Positions 14,091 to 20,272 of a stretch of DNA of 20,943 nucleotides are shown one piece after another. Every line of letters begins with the position of its first letter. The stretch's first letter is position 1. The notes beneath the pieces are model-generated. The model had not been told where the DNA came from and did not search any database. It was given only the letters and a program-made list of their open reading frames with translations. The stretch is taken from contig JAODNB010000228.1 of the NCBI GenBank assembly GCA_025464795.1, positions 1-20,943 on the forward strand. The letters run 5' to 3'. The position numbers and the translations under genes were made by a program. Origin of the DNA: Frankiales bacterium. Lineage in GTDB: Bacteria > Actinomycetota > Actinomycetes > Mycobacteriales > SCTD01.

Positions 14091-14821
14091 CGGCCGTACC
14101 CGTCCTGCTCTACCACGGCATCGGTGAGGCACCCGACCTCTGGACCGTCAGCAACCGGCGCTTCACCGAGGACGTCCAGGCTGTCCTGGACAGCGGCCGA
14201 ACCATCATCACGGTGGCCGACTACGTGAACCGGCTTCGTCGGCGCAGCCCGCTGGACGACCTGGCCGTGATCAGCTTCGACGACGGCGAGGAGTCCCAGC
14301 TGCCTGCGGCCGTGGAGCTCGCCGAGGCAGGCCTGCCCTGCACCGTGTACGTCACCAGCTCCTACCTGGGCCGCCCCGGGATGCTGACGGTCGAGGGACT
14401 GCGCGAGCTCGGACAGGTCCCCGGGATCGAGGTCGGCTCGCACTCGATGGACCACCTCCACCTGGACGTCCTTCGCCGCGAGCAGCTGCGCCGTCAGGTC
14501 CGCGACAGCAAGGCCCGGCTCGAAGACCTCCTGGGGCGGCCGGTCGACGGCATCGCCTACCCGCACGGCGCCCACGACCGGCGGGTCCTCGCCGAGGCGA
14601 CCGACGCCGGCTACACCAGTGGCGCCGGGGTGAAGAACGCCCTGAGCCACGAGGACGACGTCCCGATGGCCGTCGCCAGAGCCACCATCACCGACCGGAC
14701 CGAGGCCTCCGAGGTCCGTGCCCTGCTGCGCGGCGAGGGCCGGCTGGGCGAGAGGCGGCCGCGGCTGCGCACTCAGGGCTATCGGGTGGTCAGACGGGCC
14801 CGGCACGCCCTGGGGGTGTGA
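14087..14821 (+). CDS. NodB-type polysaccharide deacetylase (CE4), apparently cytosolic
   Basis: This 244-residue protein starts at GTG 14087 (GTGA overlap, with AAGGGG 5 bases upstream). CE4 motifs are SFDDGEE (catalytic base Asp65, metal ligand Asp66), GSHSMDH (metal ligands His119 and His123) and YPHGAHD at 158-164. LLYHGIG near the start is typical of the family. CE4 enzymes remove N- or O-acetyl groups from glycans such as chitin-like, PNAG or peptidoglycan polymers. Unlike most, it has no signal peptide or membrane anchor: the NodB core starts within the first ten residues. It therefore probably acts on the lipid-linked or nucleotide-linked precursor inside the cell, before the flippase. 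It is the last gene of the operon and is followed by a terminator. Confidence 0.93.
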   Translation: MTAVPVLLYHGIGEAPDLWTVSNRRFTEDVQAVLDSGRTIITVADYVNRLRRRSPLDDLAVISFDDGEESQLPAAVELAEAGLPCTVYVTSSYLGRPGMLTVEGLRELGQVPGIEVGSHSMDHLHLDVLRREQLRRQVRDSKARLEDLLGRPVDGIAYPHGAHDRRVLAEATDAGYTSGAGVKNALSHEDDVPMAVARATITDRTEASEVRALLRGEGRLGERRPRLRTQGYRVVRRARHALGV

Positions 14822-14827
14822 AACGCA

Positions 14828-14857
14828 GAGCAGCCCCTGATTCCTCAGGGGCTGCTC
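14828..14857. terminator. Bidirectional terminator between the deacetylase gene and tRNA-Tyr
   Basis: GAGCAGCCCCTGA and TCAGGGGCTGCTC form a perfect 13-base stem around TTCC. It begins 6 bases after the operon's last stop codon and 8 bases beyond the 3' end of tRNA-Tyr, so it can end both converging transcripts. Confidence 0.9.
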
Positions 14858-14865
14858 CCGCACGC

Positions 14866-14950
14866 TGGTGGCGGATGAAGGGTTTGAACCTTCGTAGGCT
14901 AAGCCGACGGATTTACAGTCCGCTCCCATTGACCACTCGGGCAATCCGCC
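14866..14950 (-). tRNA. tRNA-Tyr (GTA), class II, with encoded CCA
   Basis: The reverse strand begins GGCGGATTGCCCGAGTGGTC. It has the anticodon loop ACTGTAAAT (anticodon GTA), a long variable arm and a T-arm, GAAGG-TTCAAAC-CCTTC. Acceptor GGCGGAT pairs with ATCCGCC, the discriminator is A at 14869, and CCA is encoded at 14868-14866, unlike the two tRNAs at the left. It reads UAC/UAU. Confidence 0.95.
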
Positions 14951-14963
14951 TGGTGCACCTGAG

Positions 14964-14993
14964 AGAATACCCGAATCACCGAGGAGGAGTCAG
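14964..14993 (-). promoter_or_regulatory. Candidate promoter of tRNA-Tyr
   Basis: On the minus strand, CTGACT (14993-14988) and TATTCT (14969-14964) are separated by 18 bases. Each matches four of six positions of the TTGACA/TATAAT consensus. The -10 ends 13 bases before the tRNA 5' end. The -35 side overlaps the ribosome site of the divergent yajQ gene. Confidence 0.45.
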
Positions 14994-14995
14994 AC

Positions 14996-15484
14996 GTGGC
15001 CGACCCGTCGTTCGACATCGTCAGCAAGGTCGATCGCCAGGAGGTGGACAACGCCCTGAACCAGGCGGCCAAGGAAGCAGCGACGCGCTACGACTTCAAG
15101 GGCACCGGCGCAGAGATCGCCTGGTCGGGCGAGGACATCATCATCAAGGCCTCGGCTGAGGAGCGCTGCGCCGCCCTGCTCGACGTCTTCAAGGAGAAGC
15201 TGGTCAAGCGGCAGATCTCGCTGAAGACCCTTGAGGCCGGCGAACCTCAGCAGTCGGGCAAGGAGTACCGCCTCACCGCGAAGGTCGCGGAGGGCATCAG
15301 CATGGACAACGCGAAGAAGGTCTCCAAGATCATCCGTGAGGAGGGCCCCAAGGGCGTGCAGGCCCAGATCCAGGGCGACCAGCTCCGCGTCAGCGGCAAG
15401 AAGAAGGACGACCTGCAGGCGGTGATGGCCCTGCTCAAGGGCCAGGACCTGGACTTCGCGATCCAGTTCACCAACTACCGCTAA
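14996..15484 (+). CDS. yajQ: YajQ family (UPF0234) nucleotide-binding protein
   Basis: This 162-residue protein has the full YajQ pattern: MADPSFDIVSKVDRQEVDNA at the start, NQAAKEAATRYDFKG, then KRQISLKTLE and a conserved end, LDFAIQFTNYR. Members fold as two ferredoxin-like domains and bind nucleotides or RNA. Some proteobacterial homologues bind cyclic di-GMP and alter transcription, but that function is not shown for actinobacteria. The GTG at 14996 has GAGGAGGAG 6 bases upstream, a very strong ribosome site. The gene stands alone on the plus strand, divergent from tRNA-Tyr and convergent with htpX, with a terminator directly after the stop. The family call is firm and the physiological role uncertain. 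Confidence 0.95.
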   Translation: MADPSFDIVSKVDRQEVDNALNQAAKEAATRYDFKGTGAEIAWSGEDIIIKASAEERCAALLDVFKEKLVKRQISLKTLEAGEPQQSGKEYRLTAKVAEGISMDNAKKVSKIIREEGPKGVQAQIQGDQLRVSGKKKDDLQAVMALLKGQDLDFAIQFTNYR

Positions 15485-15492
15485 CCGACGAA

Positions 15493-15525
15493 GGCCGGCA
15501 CCTTCGGGGGGTGAAGGTGCCGGCC
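15493..15525. terminator. Bidirectional terminator between yajQ and htpX
   Basis: GGCCGGCACCTTC and GAAGGTGCCGGCC form a perfect 13-base stem around GGGGGGT. It lies 8 bases after the yajQ stop and 38 bases beyond the stop of the convergent htpX, so it can serve both strands. Confidence 0.88.
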
Positions 15526-15563
15526 GTCTCGTCCGGCCGCCCGGGGGTGCGGCCGTCGGAGAG

Positions 15564-16436
15564 CTAGCGGGAAGCCGCCATGGCCTCGAGCCGCGCGATG
15601 CGATCAGCCATCGGCGGGTGCGTGCTGAACAGCTTCGTGACCCCACCGCCCCTGAAGGGGTTCGCGATCATCATCGAGCTGGTCGGAGCGAGCTTCGGGT
15701 CGGACGGCAGCGGCCGTGCGGCCACCCCCGCCTCGAGCTTGCGCAGGGCGCTGGCGAGGGCCAGCGGGTCACCGCAGACCTGGGCGCCGGTCTCGTCCGC
15801 CTGATACTCGCGGCTGCGGCTGATGGCCATCTGGATCACGCCTGCGGCGACGGGGCCGAGGAAGGCGAACGCGAGCATCCCGATCGGGTTGCTGTCCTCG
15901 TCGTCCCGACCGCCGCCGAAGATCGCTGCGAACTGCGCCATCTGAGCGACGAAGCTGATGACCGTGGCGATGGTGGCGGCCACCGAGCTGATGAGGATGT
16001 CACGGTTGCCCACGTGGGCCAGCTCGTGCGCGAGCACCGCCCGAAGCTCCCGCTGGTCGAGGATCTCGAGGATGCCGCTGGTGCAGCAGACGGCCGAGTG
16101 GTCCGGGTTGCGGCCCGTCGCAAACGCGTTGGGGGCGGCGGTGGGGCTGATGTGCATCGCCGGCATCGGGATCTGCATCTTGCCCGCCAGCTCCTCCACG
16201 ATGGCGTAGATCTCGGGGGCCTGCTCGCGGGTCACCGGCTGCGCGTGCATGGACCTGAGCGCCAGCTTGTCGGAGTTGAAGTAGGCGTAGCCGTTCATGG
16301 CCAGTGCGATGAAGACGGCGATGACGAGCCCACCGCGGCCGCCGAGCACCCCGCCGGCGAGCAGCAGCAGGCTCGACAGGCCGCCGAGCAGGACTGCGGT
16401 CTTGAACCCGTTGAAGTAGCTGTGGTGCCTGTGCAT
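15564..16436 (-). CDS. htpX: HtpX-type membrane zinc metalloprotease
   Basis: This 290-residue M48B protease takes part in quality control of membrane proteins. The zinc site is HELAH (His137, Glu138, His141), with the third ligand Glu210 in SREYQADE. Two N-terminal membrane segments (about 13-32 and 36-53) and a hydrophobic region near 150-173 and 185-205 match HtpX topology. The ATG at 16436 gives the usual MHRHH start; GAGG lies unusually close to it. The frame is open further upstream, but that part overlaps the nuoI-like gene and lacks homology. Only 17 bases separate it from the nuoI-like stop, so it is probably the last gene of the respiratory transcript. It ends at a convergent terminator. 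Confidence 0.95.
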   Translation of the reverse strand: MHRHHSYFNGFKTAVLLGGLSSLLLLAGGVLGGRGGLVIAVFIALAMNGYAYFNSDKLALRSMHAQPVTREQAPEIYAIVEELAGKMQIPMPAMHISPTAAPNAFATGRNPDHSAVCCTSGILEILDQRELRAVLAHELAHVGNRDILISSVAATIATVISFVAQMAQFAAIFGGGRDDEDSNPIGMLAFAFLGPVAAGVIQMAISRSREYQADETGAQVCGDPLALASALRKLEAGVAARPLPSDPKLAPTSSMMIANPFRGGGVTKLFSTHPPMADRIARLEAMAASR

Positions 16437-16453
16437 GCCTCGTACAACGCTGT

Positions 16454-16876
16454 TCAGGTGCCTGACGTTCCCTCGAGCAGGGGCGGTGGTGGGACGCTGC
16501 CCAGCCACTCCCTCAGCTGCTCGCGCTCGTGGACGAGGTCCTGCGCCTCGTGCGTCTGGTGCTCGAAGGACGGCGACCAGAACAGCGCGTCGAAGGGGCA
16601 CACCTCTACGCAGATGCCGCACCACATGCACAGCCCGAAGTCGATGGCGAAGCGGTCCAACCGGTGCAGCACCCGCGGTCTGCCGCGCTCGGTCCGCGGG
16701 GGAACCGTCTCCTTGTGCGAGTCGATCTCGATGCACCAGTCAGGGCACTCCCGCGCGCACAGCATGCAGACCGTGCAGTTCTCCTCGAGCAGGGCGATCA
16801 CCCCTCGCGAGCGCGGCGGCGGGCCCTGCTCCTTCGAGGCGCGCAGCGCGGCAAGCCCGATCTCGTACGGGGTCAC
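16454..16876 (-). CDS. nuoI: Complex I NuoI-like ferredoxin protein with two 4Fe-4S sites
   Basis: This 140-residue protein starts at a GTG that overlaps the upstream stop (GTGA). It has two CxxCxxCxxxCP motifs: Cys34, 37, 40 and 44, and Cys83, 86, 89 and 93. These would hold the two 4Fe-4S clusters that NuoI uses to pass electrons toward NuoB. It is shorter than standard NuoI and has a C-terminal charged and Pro-rich tail (about 105-140). It is grouped with NuoC- and NuoB-like genes but away from the rest of complex I, so it looks like a member of a second, reduced set rather than the main subunit. A polyferredoxin for another oxidoreductase is the main alternative. Confidence 0.88.
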   Translation of the reverse strand: MTPYEIGLAALRASKEQGPPPRSRGVIALLEENCTVCMLCARECPDWCIEIDSHKETVPPRTERGRPRVLHRLDRFAIDFGLCMWCGICVEVCPFDALFWSPSFEHQTHEAQDLVHEREQLREWLGSVPPPPLLEGTSGT

Positions 16877-17325
16877 TGCGGGCCCCAGTCCTTGGGCGTG
16901 CCGGGTGCCTGCAGCCGTCGCCGACTGGGCGCCTGCAGGTCGGCGTCGGACTCCCCTGGTTCCTTCGCACCCGGCCATCGCTTGGCGACCCGGGCGGCCA
17001 GGACGAAGTCCTTGCGGAGCGGCGTGCCGTCGAACGCCTCCGACAGCAGCAGCCGCTGCGTCTCATGACCCACGAAGGCGATGCCGAACATCTCGGCGGT
17101 CGCGCGCTCGTGCCAGCCGGCGCCCTTGAAGAGGTCGGTCACGGTGGGCAGCGACGGGGCGTCACGGGGCACCTGCTCCCGGAGCAGGATCTCCTTGTGG
17201 CGTAGGGGATCCCACAGCCTCAGGACCACCTCGAAGCCCTCGGCCTCGAGGTCGACGGCGGTGAGGAAGTCGAAGAACGTGAAGCCCTCGTCCCTCGCCG
17301 CCTGCACCCTGTCGAACCACGTCAT
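16873..17325 (-). CDS. nuoC: Complex I NuoC-like (30 kDa) subunit
   Basis: This 150-residue protein starts at ATG 17325, which overlaps the upstream TGA (ATGA). It carries the 30 kDa-subunit signature: GWHERATAEMFGIAF, GHETQRLLLSEAFDGTPLRKDF (about 83-123). The N-terminal half is shorter than in main-operon NuoC. After RKDF it has the extension VLAARVAKRWPGAKEPGES, which I associate with the second NuoC of actinobacteria. In complex I this subunit helps build the peripheral arm next to NuoD and NuoB. A frame upstream of the ATG is open but overlaps the nuoB-like gene and has no family similarity, so I did not use it. Confidence 0.9.
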   Translation of the reverse strand: MTWFDRVQAARDEGFTFFDFLTAVDLEAEGFEVVLRLWDPLRHKEILLREQVPRDAPSLPTVTDLFKGAGWHERATAEMFGIAFVGHETQRLLLSEAFDGTPLRKDFVLAARVAKRWPGAKEPGESDADLQAPSRRRLQAPGTPKDWGPQ

Positions 17326-17741
17326 CGCTGCTGGAGCTCCTTGAGCGCCAGCAGGAGCGCCTCTGGCCGCGGGGGGCAGCCCGGCACGTAGACATCGACA
17401 GGCAGCAGCTGGTCGACGCCCTTCGTGACCGCGTAGCTGTCCCAGTAGGGGCCGCCGGTGTTGGCGCACGCGCCGAAGCTCATGACCCAGCGGGGCTCAG
17501 GCATCGCCGCATAGGCAGCGATCACGGCGGGGGCCGTGACATCGGTCAGCGTGCCGCTGACGACCAGGACGTTCGCCTCCTCCAGTCCGGCAGCCTCGTC
17601 CCCGACGGCCGCGAACGCCTCCTGGTCGAGGGTCGCCGCGACGAACTCGACCGCACAGCACGCCAGCCCCAGGTCGAACAGGGACAGCCGGACTGCGGGC
17701 CCTCGGTCGAGGACCACCTCCACGGGAACGGGGGTGGTCAA
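17322..17741 (-). CDS. nuoB: Complex I NuoB-like (PSST) subunit with intact N2 ligands
   Basis: This 139-residue protein keeps all four cysteines that bind the terminal N2 cluster: Cys28-Cys29 in LACCAVEF, Cys92 in FGACANTGG and Cys122 in VPGCPPRPE. NuoB hands electrons to quinone in complex I, and the related small hydrogenase subunits do so to other acceptors. It starts at TTG 17741, which overlaps the stop of the polyprenyl synthase gene (TTGA); a GTG six codons in is an alternative. It is shorter than main-operon NuoB. The position after nuoN and the prenyl synthase, followed by NuoC- and NuoI-like genes, marks a second small set. Whether it docks onto the main complex is unknown. Confidence 0.9.
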   Translation of the reverse strand: MTTPVPVEVVLDRGPAVRLSLFDLGLACCAVEFVAATLDQEAFAAVGDEAAGLEEANVLVVSGTLTDVTAPAVIAAYAAMPEPRWVMSFGACANTGGPYWDSYAVTKGVDQLLPVDVYVPGCPPRPEALLLALKELQQR

Positions 17742-18724
17742 CCCGTGCGGGCGAGGCAGAAGACGGCCAGGGCGACGAGCGCGTCGCGTGCGGGACCCTC
17801 CGGGAGGGACTCCGCCACGGTGCGGGCGCGACCGACGTAGGCCTCCAGCTGCTCCTGGGCCTGGGCCATCGCAGGATGGGCCCGCAGCTGGTGGAGAGCC
17901 TCGTCCAAGGCGCTGTCGGCGCTGAGGTCACCGTCGAGCAGGGCCAGCAGCTCGGTGTCGCCGGCCGCCCGGGCGAGCAGCACCGGGAGGGTGGCGACGT
18001 GCTCGCGCAGGTCCGTGCCGGGGGTCTTGCCCGACTGGCGGCCGTCGCTCAGCACGTCGATGAGGTCGTCCGAGAGCTGGAAGGCCATGCCGATGACCTC
18101 GCCGTACTCGGCGAGGGTGTCGACCAGGACCGCGTCGACGCCGGCCATCATGGCGCCGAGTCGGGCAGAGGTGCTGATGAGCGAGCCGGTCTTGTCCGCC
18201 AGCACCTGCAGGTGGTGGGCAATGGGGTCCTCCCCCTGCGCCGGCCCGGCGGTCTCGGAGATCTGCCCCTCGACGAGACGGGCGAAGGTCCGCGACTGCA
18301 GGTGCGTGGCCTCGGTGCCAAGGCCTGCAGTGAGGTCGGACGCGCGCGCGAACAGGTAGTCACCGGTCAGGATGGCGACGGCGTTGGTCCAGCGGGTGTT
18401 GGCGCTCGGCACCCCGCGGCGAAGGGGAGCCTCATCCATCACGTCGTCGTGGTACAGCGTGGCAAGGTGCGTGAGCTCGACGACGACGGCCGCGTCCACG
18501 ACTGCGGGAGCGTCCGCGTCACCGAACTGGGCGGCGAGCAGAGCGAGCTGCGGACGGAAGCGCTTGCCACCCGCCGCGATGAGGTGGGAGGCCGCCTCAG
18601 CGAGCATCGGGTGGCTGCTGCGGACGACCTCGCGCAGCCGCTCCTCGACCCGCTCGAGGCCCTGGCCGAGAGCGGCCTGGAGGGCGGGGTCGGTGGTGCC
18701 GAGCAGGTCGGCCGAAGTCGCCAT
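17738..18724 (-). CDS. Trans-polyprenyl diphosphate synthase
   Basis: This 328-residue protein is an all-helical isoprenyl diphosphate synthase. Both aspartate-rich motifs are present: DDVMD at 93-97 (first, followed by EAPLRRG) and DDLID at 219-223 (second). GGKRFRP is at 52-58 and KTGSLIS at 178-184. It condenses isopentenyl diphosphate onto an allylic primer. The lack of bulky residues just before the first DDxxD motif suits a medium or long product, and the location beside nuoM/nuoN suggests the menaquinone side chain. It lies 3 bases after the nuoN stop and overlaps the nuoB-like start, so all are probably one transcript. The chain length is inferred. Confidence 0.94.
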   Translation of the reverse strand: MATSADLLGTTDPALQAALGQGLERVEERLREVVRSSHPMLAEAASHLIAAGGKRFRPQLALLAAQFGDADAPAVVDAAVVVELTHLATLYHDDVMDEAPLRRGVPSANTRWTNAVAILTGDYLFARASDLTAGLGTEATHLQSRTFARLVEGQISETAGPAQGEDPIAHHLQVLADKTGSLISTSARLGAMMAGVDAVLVDTLAEYGEVIGMAFQLSDDLIDVLSDGRQSGKTPGTDLREHVATLPVLLARAAGDTELLALLDGDLSADSALDEALHQLRAHPAMAQAQEQLEAYVGRARTVAESLPEGPARDALVALAVFCLARTG

Positions 18725-18727
18725 CGC

Positions 18728-20272
18728 TCAGCGCACGAAGACCGAGGCGGTCCTGGTGAGGTCCAGGCCGAGCTGCGGGTAGACACCGAGGATGGCGGTG
18801 AACGCGACCGACAGGGTGATGGCGACGGTCGTGTAGACGCTGGGCAGCGCCACGGTCGGACCGTCCGCGGCCGGCTCCTGGAAGAACATCAAGACGATGA
18901 CGCGGGCGTAGAAGAACGCGGTGATGGCGCTGGCGATGACGCCGACGACGACCAGGGCCGTGGCGCCGCCCTCGAAGGCGGCCTTGAAGACCGCGAACTT
19001 CGCCATGAACCCGCTGGTCAGCGGAATGCCCGCGAGGGCCAGCAGCAGGAACGCGAACGTCGCTGCCACCAGGGGACTGCGCTTGCCGAGTCCAGCCCAC
19101 TGCGCGAGGTGGGTGGCCTCTCCTGCAGAGTCCCTGACCAGGCTGACGATCGCGAACGAGGCGACCGTCGTGAGGCCGTACGTCAGCAGGTAGAACAGGG
19201 TGCCGGACAGCCCGCTCTTGTTGATCGCGATGACGCCGACGAGCAGGAACCCGGTGTGGGCGACCGAGGAGTAGGCGAGCATGCGCTTCACGTCGGTCTG
19301 GGTCACCGCGAGGATGGCGCCGACCACCATGGTGAGGATGGCCACGGCCCACATCATCGGGCGCCAGTCCCACTTGGCCGCACCGAAGGCGACGTAGAAG
19401 ACCCGCAGCAGGGCACCGAACGCGGCGACCTTCGTACAGGCCGCCATGAGAGCGGTGACCGGCGTCGGGCTGCCTTGGTAGACGTCCGGTGTCCATGCCT
19501 GGAACGGGACGGCACCGACCTTGAACAGCAGCCCCACGCCCAGCATGGCGATGCCCAGGTAGAGCAGCGCGTCGCTCTTGCCGGCGACACTGGTGGCTCC
19601 GAGGATGTCGCCGAGGTCCACGCTGCCGGCGTAGCCGTACAGCAGGGCGACGCCGTACAGGAAGAACGCAGAGGCGAACGCACCGAGCAGGAAGTACTTG
19701 AGCGCGGCCTCCTGCGACAGCAGCCGTCGGCGTCGGGCCAGTCCGGCCATCAGGTAGAGTGGGAGCGAGAGCACCTCGAGGGCGACGAACATCAGGAGCA
19801 GGTTGTTGCAGGCCGTGAACAGCAGCATCCCGCCGAGGGCGAACAGCGCGAGCGGGTAGACCTCGGTCTGCACGTGCTCGCTCTCCGCGAGCCGGAGGTC
19901 CTCGCGCGACCCGGGGAGGTTCGCCGCCTGGCTGACCACGTGCCCACCACTGCCGTCGAGCGCGTTCTCCGACAGGAGCAGGATGCTCAGCAGCCCCAGG
20001 ACGCACAGCGTGCCCTGGAGGAACAGCGCCGGCATGTCGATGGCGAGCGCTGACTCCACGACCAGCCTGCTGGTGTGCTGGTTCCACAGGTGGATCACGT
20101 CGACGAGCGCAGCCAGGAGCGAGACGACGGCGACGGTGATCTGGGCGGTGCGGCGCAGCCGAGCTGGGACGAACGCCTCCACGAGGACGCCGACTGTCGC
20201 ACCGCCGAAGACGATGAGCATCGGCAGCAGCGTGAGGTAGGCGATCGAAGGCGCCTGGATGTCGTTGGGCAT
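18728..20272 (-). CDS. nuoN: NADH-quinone oxidoreductase subunit N
   Basis: This 514-residue antiporter-like membrane subunit of complex I takes part in proton pumping. Many hydrophobic helices are visible. Key charged residues are in place: Glu166 in ALEVLSLPLYLMAG, Lys192 in ALKYFLLGAFASAF, Lys251 in FKVGAVPFQAWTPDVYQG and Lys281. A hydrophilic loop at about 103-138 is longer than in Escherichia coli NuoN. The ATG at 20272 directly abuts the nuoM stop (TAGATG), as in standard nuo operons. It is followed after 3 bases by the polyprenyl synthase gene. Confidence 0.97.
   Translation of the reverse strand: MPNDIQAPSIAYLTLLPMLIVFGGATVGVLVEAFVPARLRRTAQITVAVVSLLAALVDVIHLWNQHTSRLVVESALAIDMPALFLQGTLCVLGLLSILLLSENALDGSGGHVVSQAANLPGSREDLRLAESEHVQTEVYPLALFALGGMLLFTACNNLLLMFVALEVLSLPLYLMAGLARRRRLLSQEAALKYFLLGAFASAFFLYGVALLYGYAGSVDLGDILGATSVAGKSDALLYLGIAMLGVGLLFKVGAVPFQAWTPDVYQGSPTPVTALMAACTKVAAFGALLRVFYVAFGAAKWDWRPMMWAVAILTMVVGAILAVTQTDVKRMLAYSSVAHTGFLLVGVIAINKSGLSGTLFYLLTYGLTTVASFAIVSLVRDSAGEATHLAQWAGLGKRSPLVAATFAFLLLALAGIPLTSGFMAKFAVFKAAFEGGATALVVVGVIASAITAFFYARVIVLMFFQEPAADGPTVALPSVYTTVAITLSVAFTAILGVYPQLGLDLTRTASVFVR

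Noticed and set aside
11889..14132. Long minus-strand open frame (747 codons) opposite the tandem GT2 gene
   Set aside because: Arg/Gly/Pro/Ala-rich shadow with no motif; the plus strand encodes two complete GT2 domains with a strong ribosome site.
16437..16736. N-terminal extension of htpX
   Set aside because: It overlaps the nuoI-like gene, which has two intact 4Fe-4S motifs; the extension is Arg/Ala/Pro-rich and not found in HtpX proteins.
17876..20053. Very long plus-strand open frame (725 codons) opposite nuoN and the prenyl synthase
   Set aside because: It has a highly charged Glu/Arg/Gln/Gly-rich translation typical of antisense frames in high-GC DNA. Both opposite-strand genes are clear family members.
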